Shown: positions 5,917-13,123 of the stretch, piece after piece
Numbering within the stretch: position 1 is the first letter of the stretch
Layout of the letters: each line of letters opens with the position of its first letter
Source: Oscillospiraceae bacterium
Lineage (GTDB): Bacteria; Bacillota_A; Clostridia; Oscillospirales; Oscillospiraceae
Direction: 5' to 3'
DNA: 13,312 nt
Assembly: GCA_017537045.1 (NCBI GenBank)
Contig: JAFYLN010000045.1
Span: 1-13,312, forward strand
Position numbers and translations under genes: made by a program
The notes under the pieces: model-generated
Told to the model about the DNA's origin: nothing
What the model saw: the letters and a program-made list of their open reading frames with translations, nothing else
The model's database searches: none

Positions 5917-7299
5917 TTACCGGCCAGTCTGGCGGCGTTTTCTTGCAAGTAGCACAACGGCAGATGCTGCCATCACTACAATGCCAAGCGTATAGAATAC
6001 CAGCGTGCCTGTGCCGCCCGTACTGGGAAGCTGGGAGCCGGTGCTGTTGGCAACATCTGCTTCCACGGTCAGCTTGGTTTCATCACTGTCGCTGCCTTCT
6101 ACAGTGATGTCAATGGTGCCGGTCAGCAAATTATAGCCAGCGGGAGCCTTCAGCTCTTTCAGCGTATAGGTTCCGTCTTCAAGACCCGTAAATGCAGCGA
6201 AGCCCCCGTCATCCGTTGTGATGACTGTTGCATCCTTCTGTTCTGCCACCCAGCTGACTTCCTCTGTTTCTGCATCGTAGGCATAGAATGCACTACTGCT
6301 GTTCATGAGCACGAACTGCGCGCCTGCCAGCTTCTTTTCCTCCTGACCGGTCTCGTACTTATCGATAACGATTTTTGCGGTGTACAGCTTCACCTCGTCG
6401 GGAATGGTGGTGAATTTACTGCTGTCGGTAGGGTCGTTGCTGTATTTCAGCACCGCATCATTTTCCTGAATGACGGAGACCGCACCGGCATTGACTTTTG
6501 CAGAATAGGTCACCTTAATCTGCTTTCCGGTCAGATCCTGTAGCTGCATCACATCGATGGCCAGTGTGAAGCCGTCCTCTGCAGCAGTGTTTGTCAAGGT
6601 ATAATGGTCTGTCAGCAAGCTGCCGTCAACATAGAGCTGCACATCTTTCCCGAAAGTCAGACCAGCGCTCATGGTATCGGATATCTCATAAAGATAAGTA
6701 TCGAAGCCCGTTGTATCCGGCACCTTGCCTTCAAGGGCGAATTCCACTATCTGACCCACTTCCACGCTGATGTCGTCAGCAGTTTTTTCAAAGGGGACAT
6801 CGTTCTTATCATAGATCGTGGCATCAGGGCTGGTAGTGGTCAGGTTGCACAGGGCGCCGGTGCTGCTGGATACAAAATAGTAACCCAGCTCCAGACCGTC
6901 AGCGGATGCCTTTCCACCAGCAACAGTCAGTGCGATGCCGGTTTTTCCCTCCATCGCTCCCTGCAGCACCTTCGCAAAAGCTGCTGCGCTGAATGCATCA
7001 TTTTTGGTAACGATGTAGAAGGTATTTCCCTCCCCATCGGTTACAGCATCACTGAGGGTAATGCCCCCATAGGCCTGCACGGCTGCCAGCCACTGGGAAT
7101 CGGAGGCAATGGTATAGGAATAGGCGCTCTGGTCTTCGTTATATACCACATCAAATATCAGGTAAGCCGTATAGCTTTCACCATCTCTGGGATTTTCCAC
7201 CGTGATGCTGCCGCTGTCTACTGCAAAAGCGGTGGTTGCCAGTGCCAGCGTGAGCGCCAGCACCACGGTCAGTCCAATGATTCTTCGCATCGATTTCAT
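5917..7299 (-). CDS. Major (backbone) pilin, LPXTG-anchored, isopeptide-forming
   Basis: This 460-residue protein should be the polymerised shaft subunit. A signal peptide ends at AFA (26). Domain 1 (about 30-160) is a pilin D1-type fold. The segment IYDKNDVPFEK (162-172) sits where backbone pilins carry YPKN, so Lys165 is the likely linkage residue although Pro is replaced by Asp. Domain 2 (about 168-305) has VEFALEGKVP and the YSND element (286-289) expected for an isopeptide Lys-Asn pair. Domain 3 (about 308-415) is Cna-B-like, with VIDKYE and an E-box GTYTLKELKAPAGYN (Glu382). The sorting signal is LPSTG (424-428), a membrane helix and the tail RKRRQTGR. The ATG at 7299 has AAAGGA upstream. 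It lies 30 bases after the adhesin gene and is followed by a strong hairpin before the sortase gene. Isopeptide bonds are inferred from the family. Confidence 0.92.
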   Translation of the reverse strand: MKSMRRIIGLTVVLALTLALATTAFAVDSGSITVENPRDGESYTAYLIFDVVYNEDQSAYSYTIASDSQWLAAVQAYGGITLSDAVTDGEGNTFYIVTKNDAFSAAAFAKVLQGAMEGKTGIALTVAGGKASADGLELGYYFVSSSTGALCNLTTTSPDATIYDKNDVPFEKTADDISVEVGQIVEFALEGKVPDTTGFDTYLYEISDTMSAGLTFGKDVQLYVDGSLLTDHYTLTNTAAEDGFTLAIDVMQLQDLTGKQIKVTYSAKVNAGAVSVIQENDAVLKYSNDPTDSSKFTTIPDEVKLYTAKIVIDKYETGQEEKKLAGAQFVLMNSSSAFYAYDAETEEVSWVAEQKDATVITTDDGGFAAFTGLEDGTYTLKELKAPAGYNLLTGTIDITVEGSDSDETKLTVEADVANSTGSQLPSTGGTGTLVFYTLGIVVMAASAVVLLARKRRQTGR

Positions 7300-7329
7300 A
7301 TTCTCGTTCCTTTCAAGATGATTGTTTTG

Positions 7330-10300
7330 TTACGCCTCAGGCGTTTCTTTCCGTTTTCTGCTGCGTGACCGTTTATACAACAAGGCTGCGCTCATTCCGG
7401 CAGACAATGCGGTGCCGCCAGCAGTATACAAAACGGTTCCTGCACCGCCAGTGCTCGGCAGGCGGAAGCCGGACTGGTTTGTGAAGTGGATGGTTTGCGG
7501 CGTATTGGAAAACTGAATCTCACGGGAGCCGCCACTGGCCTGCGTTTCATCTACGCCCTCCAGCGTATGAAAAACCAAAAAGCCCTCATAGTCATGCTCT
7601 TCTACGTTGACAACTGCACCGATCGGGATGTGTGGCAGGGTGATACTTTCACCATGCCCAAGGGAAAAGGAGATTCTGTTTCCCTGAACGGTGTAACCGC
7701 TGTTTCCTGCAGGCTCCGGCAGGATAAAAGCTTCCCCATCGAGAAAAACTTCCGCTGTAAAAGGAAATTTCAGAGAAACGGCTGGCCCGGCAATCATTTT
7801 TGTGACTGTAAGGTTTGTAACTGCTCGGTTGATGAAAGAGACCCGGCTCTCTTCAATTCCATTTTTATAAATACCGCTAATGTACGCCGTACCACCGGCG
7901 ACGGTCACTTCCACAAAGAAAGCAGAGGTGTCATACAAATAATTGCCATTTCCACTTTTTTCTGTGATCCTGTAACAGAACACCCCCTCTTCTTCCGTAC
8001 GGTAACCGATGGTAAGGTATTCTGCAACCGCTTGATCACCGGAAACTGTTATTGCAATCTCAGGCAGGGTATCTACAACCTGCCAGCTGTCTTCTGATTG
8101 CACCACCTGTTCTACGGCAAAGAAAAATGTGGATCGCTCCTGATAATCCAGTACAGTTTTGTAAATCGGAATCTGCACTGCAAAATCATAATCGGCATTG
8201 GTGACCGTGACATGGACTGTTCCGGACAGGGGAAATACACCGGATGCGCCATCCTGCGTACAGGATATTTCCCCGGTTGGTTCCACGGTACCAGTATAAC
8301 TCGGGCGGAAACCGTCCAAGGCAGCAGAAATCTCCGTAACCTGATATGTTGTACCCGACAGGATCCCCTGTTCGATTACGGCTGTTTCCCCCGCGCGAAG
8401 AAGCAGGATGCCTGCTGTTTCAACTGTCCGGCGTTCCTCTCCGATTCGATAATGCGTTCCGGCAGGAATTAGCTTTTCGCCCAGCATGACCTGCATCTGG
8501 AAAAACAATTCCGACGGTATCACTGTTCCGGGTGCCGCCTGTTTGGTGATCTTCAGCGTTCCCAGCTTGCTTGTGTCGACACGGTTCCGGAATGTAACCG
8601 TTTGCGTCTGCTCTGCCGAAAGAACACCGGTACGAAATGCTGTAATGGCTTCCGCAGGATGATCTTCCGTTACGGTATCTCCACCTGCGCCGCTGAGAAG
8701 ATATTCCACACCCGCATACTGACCTGTCAATTCATCCGGCAGGAGCTCTTCTACCACATAGCGGGTCGCACCATTTCCTTTACGGAGCATTTGGGTAAAC
8801 TGGGCGCTCTGCCCCGCTTTCAGATAAAAGCAGTGATCTTCTCCGACAGTACCGGTACCGGCTTTACTGCCGTTTTGCAGCAGTCCATAGGTCGTGCCGG
8901 AAGTCAGGAAGGGTTCCTCCGTTGCATTGCCGGCTGCATCCGCTTTCATAACACGGAAACGGTAGTACAGGCTGTCAGCAACGAAATCCCGAACCACTTC
9001 ATTTTCAGCAGGAGATAAATCCTTCGTAACGGTCAGGGATTCATCTGGAAGTGTGGGCAGTCTAAAGTCCAGAGAGCAATTGGCAACAGCCGAACCACGC
9101 TCCAGATAGTAGAATTTCAAGGTATGTTCGGAATAATCTGCAAAAGTCTTACCATCCGGACTCCAGCCGCCGTTGGGCATTCTTCCTGCCGCATCAAAGC
9201 AGGCGCGCAGCGACGTTGGAAAAGATGTAGCACTTCCGCCGGTTCGCTCTGCTGCCGTTGCGTTGGCTCCGCCCCAGCTTAAGTACTGCAGCACCTCACC
9301 CGTGGCAAAATTGATGGAGCCGTTTACTGTACCGTGGGTGCCGCCCAGATCGAGAATCAGCACATCATCCACAAATACCCATACGTCATCATCGCCTGAG
9401 AAGCTGAAAATCATGTTTTGATCGCCCAGTTTGCCGTTTTTTGTCTGAAAGAAATTCACCTGCATGGTCATGCCAAACCAGTAATCTGTATTATCTGTAT
9501 CCACATGGTACGGCACACCGGCCTCCGTTGTATTGACCACATTTCCGCCGGTATAGGTAAACGGCAAAAAATCACCGTAGGATGTGCCGTAGCTTGCCGT
9601 TACAGAGTTTCGTTCCACATAGCTGCGCAGGCGGAAGCGGTTGGCCGAAATGTCATAATCCACTGCGTGATCAGCACTATCATACCAATAGTGGCTTCCA
9701 CTTTGCTGCAAAATGGTATTGACCGGTGTATAAGCAGTTACGGCATGGTCACCGGAGGAAAACAGATATGCAAGGCTTCGCACAGATTCTGCAACACCTG
9801 GATCGGTTCTTTCTGTGCCGTCTGCATTACGGGTAAAATCCAGAACGGGATAGCCGTTTAATACACGTTCAACAGTTGCATGGTATTTAGTGTAGCCATC
9901 CTGATCATGAGCAGAATTGGTAGCAGGAGCGGGAATATTAACTGTTGCAGCATCCGCACCATTTTCCATTCTGGAATTGCGGAATGTGAAATAGCTGCTG
10001 ATTGGCCGCCATGTGGCATTTCCGGCAGATTTATTGATATTGGTACTATAGTTAAACAACCGGAACGAGATTCCCTGACCAGACACGGTACTTAAGTCAC
10101 CTTCCTGCATACCTGCATCGGGAGGTGGCTCTGTTTCCGCTGCAAGCTGCGGGATATTCATATCCTCCAACGGTACTGTTTCCGGAATGGTTTCCAGTGG
10201 TTGTGTGGATACCGGTATCGTTTCTTTTTGTTCTTCCGTTGGAGGTGGCAACGTTGGCTGTGGTTCACTTGCAGTTGTTTCCTGCGGCTGCGTTGCTGGC

Positions 10301-10551
10301 GGCTGTGTTGCTAATGGCTGTGTTGCTAATGGCTGTGTTGCTGGCGGCAAGGTTTCATTCTGTGTTTGCGTCGGTAGCAACGGCTCAGATGGGTTTGTTT
10401 CCACGATCGTCGGAAGCGGCGCTTCTGTTTGCACGGGTTCTGTTTGAACATTCTGCAAGTCTGTTGCGTACACGGACTGAACTGGCTGCATCCCCATGGA
10501 TAAAAATACTGAAATACACAAAAGAACCGAACAAAACTTTTTGAATAACAA
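7330..10551 (-). CDS. Large LPXTG surface adhesin with fibro-slime domain (likely pilus tip protein)
   Basis: This 1073-residue exported protein begins with a signal peptide (FKKFC, a hydrophobic core, cleavage after VYA, residue 29). A Thr/Pro/Gln stalk follows (about 35-145). A domain of about 340 residues (160-500) has the core GDDDVWVFVDDVLILDLGG (386-404), the hallmark I know from fibro-slime/PA14-like domains in Clostridia. Several pilin/Cna-B-like repeats follow: LTVTKDLSP, LGTLKITK, IPIYKTVLDYQE and LTVTKMIAG. LPSTG (1031-1035), a membrane helix and a basic tail end the protein. No ATG fits: the first in-frame ATG upstream lies inside the preceding gene, and the next one is inside the signal peptide. 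TTG at 10551, with AGGGGG seven bases upstream, makes a normal signal peptide and leaves an 11-base gap after the upstream gene. Its place before the major pilin suggests the ancillary tip subunit. Confidence 0.88.
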   Translation of the reverse strand: MLFKKFCSVLLCISVFLSMGMQPVQSVYATDLQNVQTEPVQTEAPLPTIVETNPSEPLLPTQTQNETLPPATQPLATQPLATQPPATQPQETTASEPQPTLPPPTEEQKETIPVSTQPLETIPETVPLEDMNIPQLAAETEPPPDAGMQEGDLSTVSGQGISFRLFNYSTNINKSAGNATWRPISSYFTFRNSRMENGADAATVNIPAPATNSAHDQDGYTKYHATVERVLNGYPVLDFTRNADGTERTDPGVAESVRSLAYLFSSGDHAVTAYTPVNTILQQSGSHYWYDSADHAVDYDISANRFRLRSYVERNSVTASYGTSYGDFLPFTYTGGNVVNTTEAGVPYHVDTDNTDYWFGMTMQVNFFQTKNGKLGDQNMIFSFSGDDDVWVFVDDVLILDLGGTHGTVNGSINFATGEVLQYLSWGGANATAAERTGGSATSFPTSLRACFDAAGRMPNGGWSPDGKTFADYSEHTLKFYYLERGSAVANCSLDFRLPTLPDESLTVTKDLSPAENEVVRDFVADSLYYRFRVMKADAAGNATEEPFLTSGTTYGLLQNGSKAGTGTVGEDHCFYLKAGQSAQFTQMLRKGNGATRYVVEELLPDELTGQYAGVEYLLSGAGGDTVTEDHPAEAITAFRTGVLSAEQTQTVTFRNRVDTSKLGTLKITKQAAPGTVIPSELFFQMQVMLGEKLIPAGTHYRIGEERRTVETAGILLLRAGETAVIEQGILSGTTYQVTEISAALDGFRPSYTGTVEPTGEISCTQDGASGVFPLSGTVHVTVTNADYDFAVQIPIYKTVLDYQERSTFFFAVEQVVQSEDSWQVVDTLPEIAITVSGDQAVAEYLTIGYRTEEEGVFCYRITEKSGNGNYLYDTSAFFVEVTVAGGTAYISGIYKNGIEESRVSFINRAVTNLTVTKMIAGPAVSLKFPFTAEVFLDGEAFILPEPAGNSGYTVQGNRISFSLGHGESITLPHIPIGAVVNVEEHDYEGFLVFHTLEGVDETQASGGSREIQFSNTPQTIHFTNQSGFRLPSTGGAGTVLYTAGGTALSAGMSAALLYKRSRSRKRKETPEA
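10285..10344 (-). repeat. Four tandem 15-bp repeats encoding (P/L)ATQP
   Basis: Four units of 15 bases, such as CGGCTGTGTTGCTAA on the plus strand, lie in register and encode PATQP LATQP LATQP PATQP in the stalk of the adhesin. Units differ at one to three bases. Such in-frame repeats can change copy number without breaking the gene. Confidence 0.9.
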
Positions 10552-10562
10552 GCTCCTTCCCC

Positions 10563-11132
10563 CTATTCGATAACTCCTGCATCTTGAAGCGGCCAAATAC
10601 GGAAAATAAGCTTTCCAACAATGCAGTCCTGGCTGATGCATTCAATAAAAGGTTTACCTGGCGCATTTGAATCCGGCTGCTGCATATCGATCACAGCAAG
10701 ATGATCCTCCGGCACCTGATAAGGATATGTAAGACCATGCTCCATCAGAACCGATGCCGGTAAATCATTCCCATTCACAGACAGCTTCCCCTGTCCATCT
10801 ATATGGATCGAATCTCCTTGAATTGCAATAATGCGGTTCATCCGAATCTGATTGTCGCGCCATAGTACAACGATGTCACCGGTTTTTATTTCAATCGGTC
10901 TGCAGGAAATCACAATCTGTCCTTTTTTCAGATCCGGTTCCATGGAAGAATCCGTCACTGGGTATATCGGAAACCACAATGCAGTGATCAATACCATCAG
11001 TGCTGAAATTACCAGGAGAATTGAAATTGCAGTTTTGAACCGTACCCAGCGCTGCTTCTTCTGCAAGGTTCGCTGTAATTCCGTTTCCAGTTGTTGCTCC
11101 GACAGTTCAATATCACGAAAACCTTTTTTCAT
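10563..11132 (-). CDS. Signal peptidase I-like pilus assembly protein (SipA-like), catalytic Lys replaced by Asn
   Basis: This 189-residue protein has a cytoplasmic N-terminus, one membrane helix (about 33-55) and an extracytoplasmic signal peptidase fold. Box B is present as SSMEPDL with the nucleophile Ser63. Box C is TGDIVVLW (84-91). Box D reads RMNRIIAIQGD (97-107), where active enzymes have KR(V/I)IGLPGD, so Asn99 replaces the general-base Lys. The C-terminal box E is degenerate (SQDCIVGK, 167-174). In Streptococcus pyogenes pilus loci the SipA/LepA homologue also lacks the catalytic pair and is still needed for pilus assembly; the same role is likely here. It is the first gene of the pilus operon. 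A weak ribosome site (AGAGG) precedes the ATG at 11132. The leader has a possible promoter (TTGGGA-17-TGTTAT) that I do not regard as certain. Weak proteolysis with an alternative base remains possible. Confidence 0.88.
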   Translation of the reverse strand: MKKGFRDIELSEQQLETELQRTLQKKQRWVRFKTAISILLVISALMVLITALWFPIYPVTDSSMEPDLKKGQIVISCRPIEIKTGDIVVLWRDNQIRMNRIIAIQGDSIHIDGQGKLSVNGNDLPASVLMEHGLTYPYQVPEDHLAVIDMQQPDSNAPGKPFIECISQDCIVGKLIFRIWPLQDAGVIE

Positions 11133-11210
11133 AGATCAGATACCTCTTGTTGTATTTGGAATCAAAATGCTCTCACATAACATATATATGCTGCAGCTTT
11201 CCCAAATAGA

Positions 11211-11238
11211 ACAAAAACCTGAGACAAATTGTCTCAGG
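11211..11238 (-). terminator. Second terminator after the LCP gene
   Basis: CCTGAGACA-AAT-TGTCTCAGG (11218-11238) is a perfect 9-bp hairpin followed on the minus strand by five T (11217-11213). It comes just after the first terminator and just upstream of the pilus operon leader, so it helps insulate the two units. Confidence 0.8.
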
Positions 11239-11242
11239 TAAT

Positions 11243-11273
11243 AAAAAAAGGACACACCCAAAGGTGTGTCCTT
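11243..11273 (-). terminator. First terminator after the LCP gene
   Basis: An 11-bp stem AAGGACACACC (11248-11258) pairs with GGTGTGTCCTT (11263-11273) across a 4-base loop and ends, on the minus strand, in a run of T. It begins seven bases after the LCP stop codon. Confidence 0.93.
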
Positions 11274-11279
11274 CGTAAA

Positions 11280-12377
11280 TCAGCCGGTTCCACTCGTAGA
11301 GAATAGGAAATCATGCAGTACGGCATTGGTCTTTTCATAGTCAAGCGCATAACCGACAGAGCCGGACATCACTTTCATGCCGCTGTAATAGCTTTGATCG
11401 ATCGGAATGGTCATCTGGTCAAATTCAGACTCCAGGAATTTGGGAGAGTACAAAATCAGCTCCGCAATTTCACCCATCGTCAAGTTGGTCTTAATCATCG
11501 GCATGACCATATCACAAAGATTATTCAGTTCAGCAAAAGTAGAACCTTTCAATTTATCTACAACTGCCAGAATGCATCTTCTCTGGCGTTCGATACGACC
11601 CCAGTCTGTATCAACTGATCTAAGTCTTGCATAGTCAAGTGCCTGCCATCCATTAAGATGATTCGTGCCCACAACAAAATCCCAATTGCGGAAATTCTTA
11701 AAATGCTTAACTTCTGCTTCTGTCAATTCCATTTCAATACCGCCGATCGCATTGACAATTTCCATAACAGAATTGAAATTCACACGCACATAACGGTCAA
11801 GCTCAATTTTGAATGCATCCTCCATTGCCTGCATAACAGCCACAGGTCCTGCCCAGCGATGGGCACTCGTCAGCCATTCATACTTTCCCTTATAAGGTCC
11901 ATCGAGCATTTTAATTGCCATGCATCTGGAGAAGCTGACAAGTTTAACTGTTTTTTCCGCTTTGTTAATGGAAACAAGAATGTTAAGGTCATAACGGGCA
12001 TCACTTGCAAATCCATCCGTACGCTCATCTGAGCCAACAAGAAGAATGTTCATAACATTCTTATCCTTGAACAAGGCACCATCACTGTAATTCGGAGCTT
12101 CCTCCATGGCAAGGCCTGTTATATCAATCGTTTCTTCTGGTTCTGTCTCATCGATCGATGCTGGCGAATCATCCGGCTCTGTATATATAACTGCACTTGT
12201 CGGTGCAATCGGATCAGACGAACCGTCATCGTATGTAATCAAGCTCAATTTAGACCACACAAATGCTATGCCAGCACCCAAAAGCATAGAAAAAATAAGC
12301 AAGAAAATTAAAGCAATCAAACCGATTCGTTTGCCTATGGAAACTCTCGGTCTATTTGAAAACTGACCTTTTGACAT
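11280..12377 (-). CDS. LytR-CpsA-Psr (LCP) family glycopolymer transferase-like protein
   Basis: This 365-residue protein has a short cytoplasmic N-terminus, one membrane helix (about 17-41), an acidic Pro/Glu/Thr linker (50-100) and an extracellular LCP domain (about 107-300). LCP proteins move lipid-linked glycopolymers onto peptidoglycan, or onto a surface protein in Actinomyces. Typical elements are NILLVGSDERTDG (110-122), VNFNSVMEIVNAIGGIEMEL and ARLRSVDTDWGRIERQ (250-265), keeping the Arg residues that hold the pyrophosphate. Two motifs are changed: RSD is RYD (128-130), and the SIPRD motif reads SFSRC (148-152), with Cys for Asp. The ATG at 12377 has GGAAGG upstream and a good promoter about 56 bases before it. 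Tandem terminators end the unit, so it is not in the pilus operon. Substrate unknown. Confidence 0.9.
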   Translation of the reverse strand: MSKGQFSNRPRVSIGKRIGLIALIFLLIFSMLLGAGIAFVWSKLSLITYDDGSSDPIAPTSAVIYTEPDDSPASIDETEPEETIDITGLAMEEAPNYSDGALFKDKNVMNILLVGSDERTDGFASDARYDLNILVSINKAEKTVKLVSFSRCMAIKMLDGPYKGKYEWLTSAHRWAGPVAVMQAMEDAFKIELDRYVRVNFNSVMEIVNAIGGIEMELTEAEVKHFKNFRNWDFVVGTNHLNGWQALDYARLRSVDTDWGRIERQRRCILAVVDKLKGSTFAELNNLCDMVMPMIKTNLTMGEIAELILYSPKFLESEFDQMTIPIDQSYYSGMKVMSGSVGYALDYEKTNAVLHDFLFSTSGTG

Positions 12378-12432
12378 AAAATTACCTTCCTATCATAATT
12401 TCAGAAATAGCATAATACTTCAATATAATAGT

Positions 12433-12461
12433 ATTATATCGCAAACCGTCGCATAATGCAA
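12433..12461 (-). promoter_or_regulatory. Promoter of the LCP gene
   Basis: TTGCAT (12461-12456) and a consensus TATAAT (12438-12433) are 17 bases apart on the minus strand, and the -10 is about 56 bases before the ATG at 12377. The promoter overlaps the last codons of the TnpV-like ORF, which suggests that ORF's 3' end is not under coding constraint. Confidence 0.75.
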
Positions 12462-12766
12462 CTGGAATATTCATTCAAACAAGAGGGAATACAAATATTT
12501 GTATTCCCTCTCTTCGTGGTTAAAGCAACTATCGTGCTGCTGTTAAGAAACATGCCAGCAGGAGTTACCAGAGTTACTTCCTGTGGCAGACGAAGCGGGG
12601 TGGTGTGCAGCACCGAACAACGTTCCTTGATGTACCGTAGATGTTTTCTGCCCAACATTCCGATAGGCTTAGCATCTTCTTCATCCAGTGCCAAGCAAGG
12701 GATGTAGTAATCGCCATGCAACTCATACCAAAGACCTTTTTGCTCGTTATAAATGTACTTTTCCAT
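12434..12766 (-). pseudogene. tnpV: TnpV-like transposon protein, N-terminal half recognisable, C-terminus replaced
   Basis: The ATG at 12766 follows TGGAGGA at good spacing. Residues 1-48 contain GLWYELHGDYYIPCLAL and KPIGMLGRKHLRYIKE, which match what I remember of TnpV, a short protein of unknown role carried by mobile elements of Clostridia. After residue 49 the ORF (110 residues in all) no longer resembles the family: CSVLHTTPLRLPQEV and so on. Its last codons include a 30-bp palindrome and the LCP promoter. The 3' part has therefore probably been replaced or frameshifted. An upstream in-frame extension to 13006 crosses a terminator and is not credible. Whether the short product is made is unknown. 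Confidence 0.6.
12482..12511. repeat. Perfect 30-bp palindrome upstream of the LCP promoter
   Basis: The left arm AGAGGGAATACAAAT (12482-12496) is exactly complementary to the right arm (12497-12511) with no spacer. As RNA it would form a stem of about 13 bp. On the minus strand it is followed by TGTTTG, a partial U-run, so it may end transcription coming from the right before the LCP promoter. It could also be a dimeric regulator site. Confidence 0.8.
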
Positions 12767-12826
12767 TATGTAATCCTCCAAGATTTTTATATTCGCACAT
12801 ATGTCACAAGTTCCCGATTGCCACAC

Positions 12827-12853
12827 TCTGATATATCGGTTTATCAGATTTTT
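12827..12853 (+). terminator. Weak plus-strand terminator-like hairpin
   Basis: TCTGATA (12827-12833) pairs with TATCAGA (12842-12848) over an 8-base loop and is followed by five T. The stem is short and AT-rich and no plus-strand gene precedes it here, so it may be chance or a remnant. Confidence 0.3.
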
Positions 12854-12938
12854 CTTCCCTTGCTTTTGCCCATATGGGGTGTCGTAGGCAAGGTAAACAC
12901 GAGTGAAATCATATAACGGGATAAGGTGAGCAAACTGC

Positions 12939-12965
12939 AAAAAACCGTTGCAGCGCAACGGTTTT
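12939..12965 (-). terminator. Rho-independent terminator upstream of the TnpV-like fragment
   Basis: CCGTTGC (12945-12951) and GCAACGG (12955-12961) form a 7-bp GC-rich stem extended by four A/T pairs, with a 3-base loop. The minus strand ends in six T. It would end a minus-strand transcript coming from the right, but no complete gene is visible between here and the right edge. Confidence 0.7.
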
Positions 12966-13078
12966 GGAGAATTTTGTTGATGCCCTATGGAGGGCAATAA
13001 CAGCATTAGATTTTTAGAAATTCAAGTTTGTCTAATAGTTAAGTCTATTCTATCAAATTGCTGCAGTATATGCAAGAA

Positions 13079-13108
13079 CAGTCACGGCAGAAACATCTGC
13101 CGTGACTG
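13079..13108. repeat. Perfect 12-bp inverted repeat hairpin
   Basis: CAGTCACGGCAG (13079-13090) and CTGCCGTGACTG (13097-13108) form a perfect stem with a 6-base loop. Four T appear five bases later on the plus strand. It may be a weak terminator or a structured site of a mobile element. Confidence 0.6.
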
Positions 13109-13123
13109 CAACTGTTTTATGAA

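Noticed and set aside
7330..10641. ATG start at 10641 for the adhesin
   Set aside because: It would overlap the signal-peptidase-like gene by 79 bases and put 30 unrelated residues before the signal peptide.
12767..13006. Upstream extension of the TnpV-like ORF to an ATG at 13006
   Set aside because: It crosses a rho-independent terminator, and the internal ATG at 12766 has the good ribosome site and begins the recognisable family sequence.
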